From positions 25,185 to 89,184 of the forward strand of contig NZ_WAJS01000010.1 in NCBI RefSeq assembly GCF_008831045.1: 64,000 nt of DNA, in the 5' to 3' direction. The notes beneath the pieces are model-generated. The model saw only the letters and a program-made list of their open reading frames with translations, was not told where the DNA came from and did no database searches. The translations under genes were made by a program, and so were the position numbers. Positions 28,406 to 37,567 of this stretch are shown here, one piece after another. Numbering within the stretch: the first letter of the stretch is position 1; each line of letters begins with the position of its first letter. This stretch comes from Adlercreutzia muris (lineage in GTDB: Bacteria; Actinomycetota; Coriobacteriia; Coriobacteriales; Eggerthellaceae).

Positions 28406-30364
28406 CTAAGCTGGCGCTCCTCCCGTGCTGGCGCCAGGCCCGCCCTCGCCGCCTGGGGCTCCAGCGGCTCCGCCGCCTTCGCCCGGAGGAGGTCCTTGCA
28501 TGCCTTTGTCGGACTGCTTGATATCGGCGTTTCCAGAACCCAGGGTGCAGTAGCGATTGAAGTCCTCGGTGGCCAGAAACTCGCCCAAAGTGTAGCCCAG
28601 GCACAGGCACATGCCGATGGACACGCCGTTCATGATGCCGTTGTAGCCCATGGGGAAACGGCCGCCCGAGGTGTTACCACAGGCGAACAGGCCCTTGATG
28701 GGCTCGAAGCCCTGGCCCTGCACCTGCTGGCGACCGGTGACGAGCAGGCCGGAGGTGGCCACGAGCGAGCCGCCGCCCACGCGCTTGCCGCAGGGGTATC
28801 CGTAGAAGGGGCCTTGGCTGATGGGCCACATGGTCTCGGGGTCGCGGCCGAACTCGGTGTCCTCGCCTTTGTCATGGGCGGCGTTCCAGGCCTCCACGGC
28901 AGCGAGCGCGTTGGCCTTCACGCCCTCTTCCATGCCCATGAAGTCGCACAGCTCCTCCAGGGTGTCGGCGCAGTACAGGAATTTGCCCGAGGTATCGTCG
29001 CCCTCGGCGCCCGAGTCCACGGCGGCCTCCATGGTGGCCTGCACGTTGGCGATGGTCTCCTCGTCCCACTCCTTGGGGGCAAGATGTCCCGCCAGCTGAT
29101 TGAGGAACACCTCTTTCCAGTCGGCGCCCCAGATAAGGTAGGCGCGGTCGCCCGGCTCGCGAGCACCGGCGCAGCCGGACAAGAGAGGGCCGCCGAAGGC
29201 CTCGTTGCAGTAGCGCTCGCCGTACTTGTTCAGCCACAGGCACTCGATGCCCTCCATAGGGGACAGGGGGATGAAAGCGTGGCTGCCCATGTCGCCGCCG
29301 GTGGCGATTTCTACCTTGGCGCCGATGCGCATGGCCATGGCAATGCCGCTGCCGTCGCGACCGGACATGGCAGCGCAGTCCTTGTACTCGCCCAGCTCGT
29401 AGTTCTCGCGGCAAATGGCGTTGTACATGGCGGAGTTGCTCCCGATGTCGCCGCAGGCCAGCACCACGGCATCGCCGTTGTACTGGTGGTATTCGCCCGT
29501 GCCGGAATCCTGGGCGATAACGCCCGTTACTTCGGTGCCGTCCTCGTTGTGCACGAGGCGCACGGCGGCCTGGCCGTAGATGAACTGAGCTCCGGCGGCC
29601 TTCGCCTTCTCCTGGGAGCGCTTGACAGCATCGGTCATGCCCACGGAACCCCCGAACTGGCAGGTGCCCACGTAGGAGGTGAAGCCATTCTTCTTGTAGT
29701 TGTAACCATCAACCACGGGCCAATTGAGGGGAATGAGCTCGTCTTTCTCCTGCTCGGTATAGCCGTCGATGAACCAGTCAAGGGCCTCGCCGGAGCGGTT
29801 CGCGAACTGGGAGAGCAGCGTGGGCTGGGTGCGGCCGGCAGCGTACATCTGGTACTCGTTCATGAAGTCGACGACGCTGTACTTCGGAATGCCTACACGG
29901 TCGAGCTGCCAGGAGGAGTTCAGGTGGCCGATGTCGTTGCCCAGGGCACTGAAGGTCTCTTCCGGCTGCATTTCCACGACAACCACCTTCTTGCCCAGCT
30001 CACTCGCGCGTCGGGCCACAGCGGTGCCTGCATGGCCCGCGCCGCAGACGATGATGTCCGCGTCGGTTACGCTGACAATGGCGTCGGCGGCTATCTCCGG
30101 CTCTTCGCCAAGCCATCCGGCGCCGAGCACCTCGCCCATGGTCTTGCCCTCGTTGCCAGTGGGCGCTGCTGCGCCCGTGGCGGCCATGGCCGGATCGTCG
30201 GCTGCGCCCCTGGCCGCAGCCGACTCCTGGGGGCTGCATCCCGCGATCATGCCGGCGCTGGCGGCGCCCAGGGCAATGGCCCCGGCACCGGTTAGGAAGT
30301 TGCGGCGGCTGAGCGGAATGCGCCCGCGGCCATCGGCGATGTCGCCGTTGCGATGGTTCGTCAT
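28406..30364 (-). CDS. Tat-exported FAD-binding reductase (fumarate/urocanate-reductase-like flavoprotein)
   Basis: FAD-dependent oxidoreductase of the fumarate-reductase flavoprotein class, 652 residues. The signal has SRRNFLTGAG and a lipobox ending AGC, so it is probably an extracytoplasmic lipoprotein. The FAD dinucleotide fold is DIIVCGAGHAGTAVARR with VVVVEM. No FMN-binding or multiheme domain is fused, so an outside electron donor is required. The C-terminal flavin region reads GNTSGGRFPMGYNGIMNG instead of the HG-x-NRLGGN of true fumarate reductases, so the substrate is probably not fumarate. It ends in a Gly/Pro-rich tail. ATG 30364 follows AAAGGGGATGGGG. Divergent from the LuxR gene. 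Confidence 0.85.
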   Translation of the reverse strand: MTNHRNGDIADGRGRIPLSRRNFLTGAGAIALGAASAGMIAGCSPQESAAARGAADDPAMAATGAAAPTGNEGKTMGEVLGAGWLGEEPEIAADAIVSVTDADIIVCGAGHAGTAVARRASELGKKVVVVEMQPEETFSALGNDIGHLNSSWQLDRVGIPKYSVVDFMNEYQMYAAGRTQPTLLSQFANRSGEALDWFIDGYTEQEKDELIPLNWPVVDGYNYKKNGFTSYVGTCQFGGSVGMTDAVKRSQEKAKAAGAQFIYGQAAVRLVHNEDGTEVTGVIAQDSGTGEYHQYNGDAVVLACGDIGSNSAMYNAICRENYELGEYKDCAAMSGRDGSGIAMAMRIGAKVEIATGGDMGSHAFIPLSPMEGIECLWLNKYGERYCNEAFGGPLLSGCAGAREPGDRAYLIWGADWKEVFLNQLAGHLAPKEWDEETIANVQATMEAAVDSGAEGDDTSGKFLYCADTLEELCDFMGMEEGVKANALAAVEAWNAAHDKGEDTEFGRDPETMWPISQGPFYGYPCGKRVGGGSLVATSGLLVTGRQQVQGQGFEPIKGLFACGNTSGGRFPMGYNGIMNGVSIGMCLCLGYTLGEFLATEDFNRYCTLGSGNADIKQSDKGMQGPPPGEGGGAAGAPGGEGGPGASTGGAPA

Positions 30365-30624
30365 ACCCCATCCCCTTTCCTTCGGTTCTCTCGTTGCATC
30401 CATGGCAGCCGCCCTTGGGACGGCTTTCGGTGACTATGCCCCGTTCTCAGCCTCCGATCCATACCGATGGGATGGTGAAATGATGGGAAATCGCCTCACC
30501 ACGAGAAGGTGAATTCGGTGTTTTACCTGATAAGAGCTTCAGGTCATTTTCGATGCCAGGGAAGGTGCCAACGTTATAATGCTAATGGAATGAGGCGGGC
30601 GCAATTGCAAGGGAGGAGCGGGCT
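30365..30624. other. Divergent regulatory region of the flavin reductase and LuxR genes
   Basis: This 260-base gap has an inverted repeat ACCTGA (30525-30530) / TCAGGT (30539-30544), a shorter TCACC / GGTGA pair near 30496-30512, and a plus-strand TATAAT at 30575-30580, 45 bases before the LuxR start. It probably carries the operators through which the adjacent regulator acts. Confidence 0.5.
30575..30580 (+). promoter_or_regulatory. -10 box of the LuxR-family regulator gene
   Basis: Perfect TATAAT; the -35 region is not consensus. The ACCTGA/TCAGGT dyad ends 30 bases upstream, a position expected for an activator or autoregulator. Confidence 0.5.
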
Positions 30625-32220
30625 GTGACCGAGGAGAGGAACAACGGTGCCGCAGGGGATTCCGATTCGGGGGTGCGCGGAAGGCGGGAGGGCGGCGGAC
30701 GGATCGCCGGTGCCCCGGATGCCCGATCGACCCGGGAACCCTTCCTCTCCGTTTCTCTCTGCGGGGCTAAGGGCCGGCTGCTCTTCGGCTTCGCAGCTTT
30801 CGTCTCCTGGACTAATCTGCTCATTTGCTTCGAGGGGCTTCTGCGCGACAGCGTCGCCTACGGTGGCGGGGTCGTACACGATCCGTTTCTCGTGGGTGCT
30901 TGCGTCACAGCCGCCCTGTTGCTCGTTGTCGCCGCATTCAGGCGTGCGGGCTCGCAGGGCGGGAGGGCTGCTGTCTCCCGTGTTCGTCGGCGACTCCCCG
31001 TTATCGCAGCCAGCGCGGGGGCGGTTTGCGCGATAGCCGCCGTGTTGCTCAGCGCCATCGCCGTCTCCAACGGTCCCCATATATGGTTCTTGGCGACGAT
31101 CCTGGGGGCGGGCGCTGGGTGCTTCGTCGCCTACTTCACCTTGGCCTGGGGGTCGGTCATCGCCGCCTTCGATATGCGCGACATCCTCGCTGTGCTCTGT
31201 GCGGCGCTATGCCTTCAATGGGCGCTCTTCGTGCCCGTGGTTCTTTTCGGCCCCGAGGTAAAAGTTGCCCTGGCCGGCATATTGCCCTTCCTGTCATGGG
31301 GGTGCTTGCGCGGCTTCGACGACGGAGGCGTCGAGGAGGGTTTGCCGAGAATCGCCCCTTGCACCCCTAGCGGCAAGGGGACCGAATGCTGCGACGGCGT
31401 TGTCCCGCGCTTGTCTGCCGCGCTGTTCTGCTTTGCCCTCACGATTGAGTTTGTATGGACCTGCAACGTGGTGATGACAAGCGAGCCGCTCGACGAGGGG
31501 CTGTTCTGGCTTGTCTACGTCTGCGTGCTGGGCGCGGCGGCTCTCGTCATGGGTATCATTCTGGGACTCATGGAGCGCTGGCGGGCCTATCGCATGGAGC
31601 TATTCTACCGCACGGCGTTCGCCTTTGCCGTGGTGGGATCAGTGGCGCTGCCCTTGTCCTATCACCACCTGTTCTTTTCCTACGCCGTCGTCTATGTGGC
31701 CTACGCGCTTATTACTGCAACCATGTGGATGCTCGCCTGGGCGGTGATGCTTATGAGGAAACGGGCCCCGTACCGTGTTATCGGATGCGTGTTCGGTCTT
31801 CAGTTTCTCGCGTTACCGTGCGGATTTGCCGCCGCTAAATTCATGCAATGGTATGCGGCAGCCCAGGCAGACGCTGATCTGCTGCCCTATGTGGGGTTCG
31901 TTGCCGTGGTAGTGCTCGTGGCCGCTTACGCGTTCCTCTTGCCCGAGCGCGTGCTGCTCTTGCTTTCACCGCGGCTCTTGAAGCTATCCCATGAGTCCCT
32001 CGATGACCGCTGCCGCGATGCGGCCGCCGCCTTCGGTCTTACTGAGCGGGAGACCGAGATATTCATGTTGCTGGCGCGCGGGCGCGATGTGGGTTATATC
32101 GAGAAGACGCTCTTCATTTCCCGCAACACGGTGAATACCCACCGCAAGAATCTCTATCGCAAGCTCGGCATTCACACCCAACAGGAGCTGCTATCCCTGA
32201 TCGAGGATAGCTTGGGGTAG
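30625..32220 (+). CDS. Membrane-bound LuxR-family transcriptional regulator
   Basis: A 531-residue one-component regulator. After a polar N-terminus, residues about 55-455 form roughly 12 hydrophobic segments, and the last 65 residues are a LuxR helix-turn-helix (LTERETEIFMLLARGRDVGYIEKTLFISRNTVNTHRKNLYRKLGI). This build, a transporter-like sensor fused to a LuxR domain, is common in Eggerthellaceae next to Tat-exported reductases and is thought to sense their substrates. It is divergent from such a reductase here, which it probably controls. Start is GTG 30625 with GGGAGGAG upstream; no in-frame ATG comes early enough. Confidence 0.88.
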   Translation: MTEERNNGAAGDSDSGVRGRREGGGRIAGAPDARSTREPFLSVSLCGAKGRLLFGFAAFVSWTNLLICFEGLLRDSVAYGGGVVHDPFLVGACVTAALLLVVAAFRRAGSQGGRAAVSRVRRRLPVIAASAGAVCAIAAVLLSAIAVSNGPHIWFLATILGAGAGCFVAYFTLAWGSVIAAFDMRDILAVLCAALCLQWALFVPVVLFGPEVKVALAGILPFLSWGCLRGFDDGGVEEGLPRIAPCTPSGKGTECCDGVVPRLSAALFCFALTIEFVWTCNVVMTSEPLDEGLFWLVYVCVLGAAALVMGIILGLMERWRAYRMELFYRTAFAFAVVGSVALPLSYHHLFFSYAVVYVAYALITATMWMLAWAVMLMRKRAPYRVIGCVFGLQFLALPCGFAAAKFMQWYAAAQADADLLPYVGFVAVVVLVAAYAFLLPERVLLLLSPRLLKLSHESLDDRCRDAAAAFGLTERETEIFMLLARGRDVGYIEKTLFISRNTVNTHRKNLYRKLGIHTQQELLSLIEDSLG

Positions 32221-32384
32221 GGCCTGCTTCCTGCGGGATAGAGGCGAGTCATGGGGGCACCGGCCAGACGCTTGGCCGACTAACGGCAGCCAGGACGCTC
32301 CTTACCGAGGGTTCGTGAATCTATCTGGGGAGGGGTAGCGTCGAGAGAGAGGTGACTGTCTGTTCCCGAGGGCATTTCCTGCAC

Positions 32385-32416
32385 AAGAAAGGGCTCCCCG
32401 CAGGGAGCCCTTTCTT
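32385..32416. terminator. Bidirectional terminator between the LuxR and NlpC/P60 genes
   Basis: Perfect 14-base stem AAGAAAGGGCTCCC / GGGAGCCCTTTCTT with a four-base loop, in the 219-base gap between convergent genes. T-rich on both strands. Confidence 0.9.
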
Positions 32417-32439
32417 GCTTCGATGCATTTTCCTCGTGC

Positions 32440-33600
32440 CTAGTAGCGCACGTACACCATACCGGAGTGAACGCCGGAGACCTTCACCACATCGCCGGAG
32501 CGGGGGGCGTGGATCATCTGGCCATCGCCGATGTAGACACCGCAATGGTGGCTGTTCACGCAGATGTCTCCGGGCTTGGGATTCGACACGTGGGGCCAGC
32601 CCATGAAGGTGCCCGTAGTGCCCAAGCGCGTATGGCTGCCAGAGAGGCAGTAGCTCACGAGGCCGGAGCAATCGTAGGAGTTCGGGCCTACGGCACCCCA
32701 GGCGTAGGGCTTGCCCAGCTCGCCGTAGGCGCGATCCACCACGGTGTTGCCGGAGACGGACTGCGGGCGGTTGTTGTTGGAGCTGGAACCGCCTCCACCA
32801 CCAGAACCGCCGCCGTTGTCATCGTCGTCGCTGCCGCCCCCACCGTTGTTGCCGGAGTTGGAGTTCTGCTGCTCGCGACGGGCAGCCTCCTCGGCCTCGG
32901 CCTGGCGCCGGGCCTCTTCCTCGGCAGCCTGGGCGGCAGCGCGAGCGGCGGCCTCGCGGGCCTCCTCCTCCTGGCGCAGCAGCTCGGCGGCCTCGGCGGA
33001 CAGCGAGTTGTAGGTCTCGGCCATCTGGTCCACCAGGACCTCGGCCTCGGCCTGAACGGCCTCGGCCTCCTTGGCCTTCTGGTCGGCGACATCGCGCTGC
33101 TCGGTGTAGACGGCCTTCTCGGACTCCACCTCGGCTCGCAGCGTCTTGGTCTCCTCCACCATGTCCGCGTCGTTCTGGTTCATGTCGTTGAGCAGATCCC
33201 AGTTCGAGGCGAAGGCCTGGAACGTGGTGGCGCCCAGCAGCAGATCGAGGAACGTGGACGAACCGGAGCGGTACATGGACCGGGCGCGATTACCCAGATG
33301 ATCCTGCAGCTCGCTGATGCGGGAGGAAGCGGTGTCGATGCGGCCTTGGGCCTCGTCCATGCGGGCCTGAGCGTTATCGCGCTCGGTGCAGGCGTCGAAG
33401 TAGGCATCGGAGGCCCGATCGAGCTTCTCCTGCATAGCGTTGAGTTTCTCAAGAGCAGCGTTCGCCTCGGCCTGCTTCTCAGCGGCCGTGACGGCGAGAG
33501 CCGGAGTGGGGGTCAGCGTCGGCAGGCATAGGGAAATGCCGAAGACAGCGGCGCCGCCGACAAAGGCACGTCTGCTAAAAGGGCGTGTATGCTCACTCAT
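32440..33600 (-). CDS. Secreted NlpC/P60 (C40) cell-wall hydrolase with coiled coil
   Basis: Predicted D,L-endopeptidase that cuts peptidoglycan stem peptides, 386 residues. A signal with SRRAFVGGAAVFG and APALA cleavage site (possibly Tat) is followed by a long Ala/Glu/Gln-rich coiled coil (about residues 38-235), a Ser/Gly/Asn/Asp low-complexity linker (about 235-280) and a C-terminal NlpC/P60 domain with catalytic Cys in YDCSGLVSY and His in NSHHCGVYIG. This is the layout of RipA/PcsB-like septal hydrolases held by a coiled-coil regulator such as FtsEX. AGGAGG lies before the ATG. It begins away from the other wall genes. Confidence 0.9.
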   Translation of the reverse strand: MSEHTRPFSRRAFVGGAAVFGISLCLPTLTPTPALAVTAAEKQAEANAALEKLNAMQEKLDRASDAYFDACTERDNAQARMDEAQGRIDTASSRISELQDHLGNRARSMYRSGSSTFLDLLLGATTFQAFASNWDLLNDMNQNDADMVEETKTLRAEVESEKAVYTEQRDVADQKAKEAEAVQAEAEVLVDQMAETYNSLSAEAAELLRQEEEAREAAARAAAQAAEEEARRQAEAEEAARREQQNSNSGNNGGGGSDDDDNGGGSGGGGGSSSNNNRPQSVSGNTVVDRAYGELGKPYAWGAVGPNSYDCSGLVSYCLSGSHTRLGTTGTFMGWPHVSNPKPGDICVNSHHCGVYIGDGQMIHAPRSGDVVKVSGVHSGMVYVRY

Positions 33601-33639
33601 ATAGTGTGACCTCCTGGGGAGCATCTGGTGCGTTCAGTG

Positions 33640-33660
33640 CAAACTAGTTTGTGTATCATA
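33640..33660 (-). promoter_or_regulatory. -10 box and palindrome of the NlpC/P60 gene
   Basis: Minus-strand TATGAT at 33660-33655, then the perfect 12-base palindrome CAAACTAGTTTG at 33640-33651, where transcription should begin. The -35 region is weak. The palindrome could be an operator. Confidence 0.45.
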
Positions 33661-33834
33661 GCACGCCACGGCCATCTTCACGTCCCTTCCAGAAGGGATT
33701 CACAATAGGAAACCTCCTGAAGGCAGCCTCGCGAGCCCCAATGGCCACCTCAAGCTTATATATAGTAGGGACGAAGGCGCGTCGTGGGATTTTGGGGAGG
33801 AATGATGGAGACACGCCCGGGGGCGTGTAAGTGG

Positions 33835-33863
33835 TTGACACGTTCGTTGCCGTAGCGTATTAT
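33835..33863 (+). promoter_or_regulatory. Strong promoter of the tRNA-tuf operon
   Basis: TTGACA (33835-33840), 17-base spacer, TATTAT (33858-33863). A near-consensus housekeeping promoter about 80 bases before tRNA-Tyr. Confidence 0.85.
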
Positions 33864-33941
33864 TCCGTTCGCTCGCTTGTTCCGGCGACGGATGCAAACG
33901 GGCGGCAGCTTGAAAAGTACACATGAATTCAGCGCCGAAAT

Positions 33942-34026
33942 GGGCGTGTGCCCGAGTGGTTAAAGGGGACGGGCTGTAAACCCGTTGGTTATGCCTACCT
34001 AGGTTCGAATCCTAGCGCGCCCACCA
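33942..34026 (+). tRNA. tRNA-Tyr (GTA)
   Basis: An 85-base class II tRNA with a long variable arm. Acceptor GGGCGTG pairs with CGCGCCC (one G-U); anticodon loop CTGTAAA gives anticodon GTA; T-loop GGTTCGAATCC; CCA is encoded at 34024-34026. Confidence 0.96.
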
Positions 34027-34030
34027 TTTC

Positions 34031-34106
34031 GCCTGCGTAGCTCAGTCGGTAGAGCACTTCGTTGGTAACGAAGAGGTCACCGGTTCAAGTCCGGTCGCAG
34101 GCTCCA
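34031..34106 (+). tRNA. tRNA-Thr (GGT)
   Basis: A 76-base tRNA. Acceptor GCCTGCG / CGCAGGC, anticodon loop TTGGTAA with anticodon GGT inside stem CTTCG/CGAAG, T-arm CCGGTTCAAGTCCGG, encoded CCA. Confidence 0.96.
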
Positions 34107-34109
34107 CCT

Positions 34110-34186
34110 GGCGGTGTAGCTCAGTTGGTCAGAGCACACGGTTCATACCCGTGGCGTCACTGGTTCAAATCCAGTCACCGCTACCA
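34110..34186 (+). tRNA. tRNA-Met (CAT), elongator
   Basis: A 77-base tRNA with anticodon CAT in loop TTCATAC. The acceptor GGCGGTG / CACCGCT begins with G-U and lacks the C1-A72 mismatch and the three G-C anticodon-stem pairs of initiator tRNA, so it is read as the elongator. A tRNA-Ile2 (modified CAT) remains possible. CCA is encoded. Confidence 0.9.
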
Positions 34187-34196
34187 TTAGATTTAC

Positions 34197-34213
34197 CGCG
34201 CCCTCCGGGCGCG
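34197..34213 (+). terminator. Hairpin between tRNA-Met and tuf
   Basis: CGCGCCC / GGGCGCG with loop TCC, followed by TTTATTTT. It would stop part of the transcription from the tRNA promoter before tuf, or mark a 3' processing point. Confidence 0.75.
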
Positions 34214-34262
34214 TTTATTTTGTTGAAATCGAATCGCCACCACCCTTGAAGGAGGATGAAAC

Positions 34263-35465
<1,203 letters not shown>

Positions 35466-35490
35466 GCTAGTCCTTACGCATCGCTTCACC

Positions 35491-35525
35491 GAAAGGGGCT
35501 GTTCCTCAGCCGAGCAGCCCCTTTC
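35491..35525 (+). terminator. tuf terminator
   Basis: Perfect 11-base stem GAAAGGGGCTG / CAGCCCCTTTC, 13-base loop, followed by TTTCC. Twenty-five bases after the tuf stop. Confidence 0.87.
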
Positions 35526-35588
35526 TTTCCAGCGCTTCATGTGTATCATCAATCCTGCATTTTGGTTTTATAGGTAAAAGGAGAATTC

Positions 35589-35738
35589 ATGCGTACTCTG
35601 GTCACCCTGGCCTGCACCGAGTGCAAGCGCCGTAACTACACGACCAAGAAGAACAAGCAGAACAATCCTGACCGCATCGAGTTCAAGAAGTATTGCAAGT
35701 GGTGCAACAAGCACACCCTGCACAAGGAAACCCGATAA
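35589..35738 (+). CDS. rpmG: 50S ribosomal protein L33
   Basis: Ribosomal protein L33, 49 residues. It carries two CXXC-type pairs, CTEC (residues 9-12) and CKWC (36-39), the zinc-binding form of the protein. AAAGGAG lies seven bases before the ATG. The rpmG, tRNA-Trp, secE, nusG order is the classic arrangement in Gram-positive bacteria. Confidence 0.96.
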   Translation: MRTLVTLACTECKRRNYTTKKNKQNNPDRIEFKKYCKWCNKHTLHKETR

Positions 35739-35762
35739 GAGGTTAGGTTCTGAAACAGGCAT

Positions 35763-35839
35763 AGGCCAGTAGCTCCAATTGGTAGAGCGGCGGTCTCCAA
35801 AACCGCATGTTGGGGGTTCGAGTCCCTCCTGGCCTGCCA
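35763..35839 (+). tRNA. tRNA-Trp (CCA)
   Basis: A 77-base tRNA. Acceptor AGGCCAG / CTGGCCT, anticodon stem GCGGT/ACCGC with loop CTCCAAA (anticodon CCA), T-loop GGTTCGAGTCC, encoded CCA at 35837-35839. Confidence 0.96.
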
Positions 35840-35852
35840 GCTTGTTTACGTG

Positions 35853-35875
35853 AGCAGCCTAGAGGCTGCTTTTTT
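35853..35875 (+). terminator. Terminator-like hairpin before secE
   Basis: AGCAGCC (35853-35859) / GGCTGCT (35864-35870) with a TAGA loop and six Ts. It lies 36 bases before secE; it may separate tRNA-Trp from secE-nusG or act as a partial terminator. Confidence 0.75.
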
Positions 35876-35911
35876 GGCGATTAGAGAAAAGATATTTCCG
35901 TAAGGAACCTC

Positions 35912-36316
35912 ATGGCTAAGAAATCAAAGACACAGAAGGCAAAGGCTTCCGCTGCCCGCCAGCAGCGCAAGGTCGAGCGCGAACTCGAAGCCGCTAACCC
36001 CCAGCCGGCCAAGGCCGAGGAGGCGGCACCCGAGAAGAAGGGGCTGTTCAAGAAGAGCTCCGATGCCTCTGCGTCCTCCGATAGCGGCAAGCCCGCAAAG
36101 AAGGCCGAGGAGAAGCCGAAGAAGAAGCGCTTCCAGTTCCTTCGCGATGTGAAGGCTGAGATGAAGCGTGTCACCTGGCCGACCCGCACCGACGTCCTGC
36201 GCTGGAGCGGCGTGGTCGTGGTGGCCCTGCTGTTCTTCGGTATCTTCGTGGCGATTCTCGACAACGCGATCATCACGCCGTTGCTCGTGCTGATCTCTGG
36301 CATCTCTCTGGGATAG
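35912..36316 (+). CDS. secE: Preprotein translocase subunit SecE
   Basis: SecE clamp subunit of the Sec translocon, 134 residues. The conserved part is the C-terminal 60 residues: FLRDVKAEMKRVTWPTRTDVLRWSGVVVVALLFFG and one membrane helix. It is preceded by a roughly 70-residue Lys/Ala/Glu-rich, probably disordered cytoplasmic extension, much longer than the usual Gram-positive SecE of about 60 residues. The extension is seen in other high-GC Gram-positives. The gene is 12 bases before nusG. Confidence 0.94.
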   Translation: MAKKSKTQKAKASAARQQRKVERELEAANPQPAKAEEAAPEKKGLFKKSSDASASSDSGKPAKKAEEKPKKKRFQFLRDVKAEMKRVTWPTRTDVLRWSGVVVVALLFFGIFVAILDNAIITPLLVLISGISLG

Positions 36317-36328
36317 GAGCTAGAACCA

Positions 36329-36859
36329 ATGGCTAAGAAGTGGTATGTGCTGCACACCTATTCCGGTTACGAGAACAAGGTGAAGAGCAACCTGGAGCAG
36401 CGTATCGAGGTCATGGGCCTCGAGAACAATGTCTTCGGAATCGAGATTCCCACCGAGATGGTCACCGAGATCAAAGAGGGCGGCCGTCGCGTCGAGAGCG
36501 AGAAGAAGGTGTTCCCGGGCTACGTGCTCGTGCGCATGGAGCTCGACGACCGCAGCTGGGCTGCGGTGCGCAACACCCCCGGCGTCACCGGCTTCGTGGG
36601 CAGCCAGGGCAACCCCCAGGCGCTCACCCGCGAGGAATACAACAAGATCATGAAGCGCACGAGCCGCGAGGCTCCGAAGAAGACCTCCTCCAACCTGGAG
36701 GTCGGCCAGTCGGTGAAGGTCACCCACGGCCCCCTTGCCGAGTTCGACGGCACGGTGTCCGAGGTTATGCCCGAGGCCGGCAAGGTCAAGGTCATGGTCT
36801 CCATCTTCGGCCGCGAAACCCCCGTCGAGCTGTCGTTTGACCAGGTGGCCAAGATCTAA
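36329..36859 (+). CDS. nusG: Transcription termination/antitermination factor NusG
   Basis: NusG, 176 residues, which couples RNA polymerase to Rho or the ribosome. The NGN domain begins [16 protein letters not shown] and includes [14 protein letters not shown]; the C-terminal KOW domain reads [22 protein letters not shown]. The start ATG is preceded by AGGAG with 12-base spacing to secE. A hairpin with a T-run separates it from rplK. Confidence 0.97.
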   Translation: MAKKWYVLHTYSGYENKVKSNLEQRIEVMGLENNVFGIEIPTEMVTEIKEGGRRVESEKKVFPGYVLVRMELDDRSWAAVRNTPGVTGFVGSQGNPQALTREEYNKIMKRTSREAPKKTSSNLEVGQSVKVTHGPLAEFDGTVSEVMPEAGKVKVMVSIFGRETPVELSFDQVAKI

Positions 36860-36875
36860 CTGTGCGAGCACTTTG

Positions 36876-36928
36876 ACTCGAGGGGCTGTGCCCGCGTGGA
36901 CCGGGGCTTCTCGCGAACCTCGAGTTTT
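36876..36928 (+). terminator. Terminator-like structure between nusG and rplK
   Basis: ACTCGAGG (36876-36883) and CCTCGAGT (36918-36925), then TTTTT. The 34-base loop contains a smaller GCCC/GGGC stem. It may uncouple secE-nusG from the L11-L1 genes or act as an attenuator. Confidence 0.65.
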
Positions 36929-36974
36929 TAGTGATAGAGAAGTAGTAGTCGATTCATCTGAAAGGTAGTCACAG

Positions 36975-37472
36975 ATGGCTGACAAGAAAGTCACCGGATT
37001 TGTAAAGCTGCAAATCCCCGCCGGTGCCGCTAACCCGGCCCCCCCGGTTGGTCCGGCCCTTGGCGCCCAGGGCGTCAACATCATGCAGTTCTGCCAGGCG
37101 TTCAACGCCCAGACGCAGGACCAGGCCGGCACCATCATCCCCGTCGAGATCACCGTCTACGAGGACAAGTCCTTCACCTTCGTGTGCAAGACCCCGCCGG
37201 CGGCCGTGCTCATCAAGGAGAAGCTCGGCATCAAGAGCGGCGCCGCCATTCCGCAGATTCAGGTGGCCGGCACCCTCACCGAGGACCAGCTCCGCGAGAT
37301 CGCCGAGATCAAGATGCCCGACCTGAATGCCAACACCATCGAGGCCGCCATGGAGATCGTGGCTGGCACCGCCCGTTCCATGGGCGTGCGCATCGAGGGC
37401 CGCGAGATGAAGAAGAAGTACGTGCCCAGCCGCAAGGTTGCCGCCATGCTTCAGGGCAAGACCGCTGAGTAG
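36975..37472 (+). CDS. rplK: 50S ribosomal protein L11 with C-terminal extension
   Basis: Ribosomal protein L11, part of the GTPase-associated stalk base. N-terminal [28 protein letters not shown] and C-terminal [12 protein letters not shown] are standard. The protein is 165 residues, while L11 normally ends near residue 141; the extra segment (about residues 143-165) is basic then Ala-rich, [27 protein letters not shown] lies before the ATG. It heads the two-gene L11-L1 operon; L10 and L7/L12 do not follow here. Confidence 0.96.
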   Translation: MADKKVTGFVKLQIPAGAANPAPPVGPALGAQGVNIMQFCQAFNAQTQDQAGTIIPVEITVYEDKSFTFVCKTPPAAVLIKEKLGIKSGAAIPQIQVAGTLTEDQLREIAEIKMPDLNANTIEAAMEIVAGTARSMGVRIEGREMKKKYVPSRKVAAMLQGKTAE

Positions 37473-37567
37473 TTGCCAGGTATTTAGTAATCACAGGGCT
37501 TGCGACTGCGCAAGCTGAATCAGTGGAAGGGCTGGAAGCGCCCGCCATTACCACGAAAGGAATTGCA

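Larger units (their letters stand above)
33601..33941. other. Divergent intergenic region before the tRNA-tuf operon
   Basis: A 341-base gap. It holds the NlpC/P60 -10 box and palindrome at the left, a TATATA stretch near 33758-33763 without a matching -35, and the strong plus-strand promoter at 33835-33863 serving tRNA-Tyr and genes beyond. No coding sequence is supported. Confidence 0.6.

Noticed and set aside
28406..30364. Calling the flavoprotein a fumarate reductase
   Set aside because: The HG-x-NRLGGN active-site motif is replaced by RFPMGYNGIMNG, and no heme or FMN domain is present.
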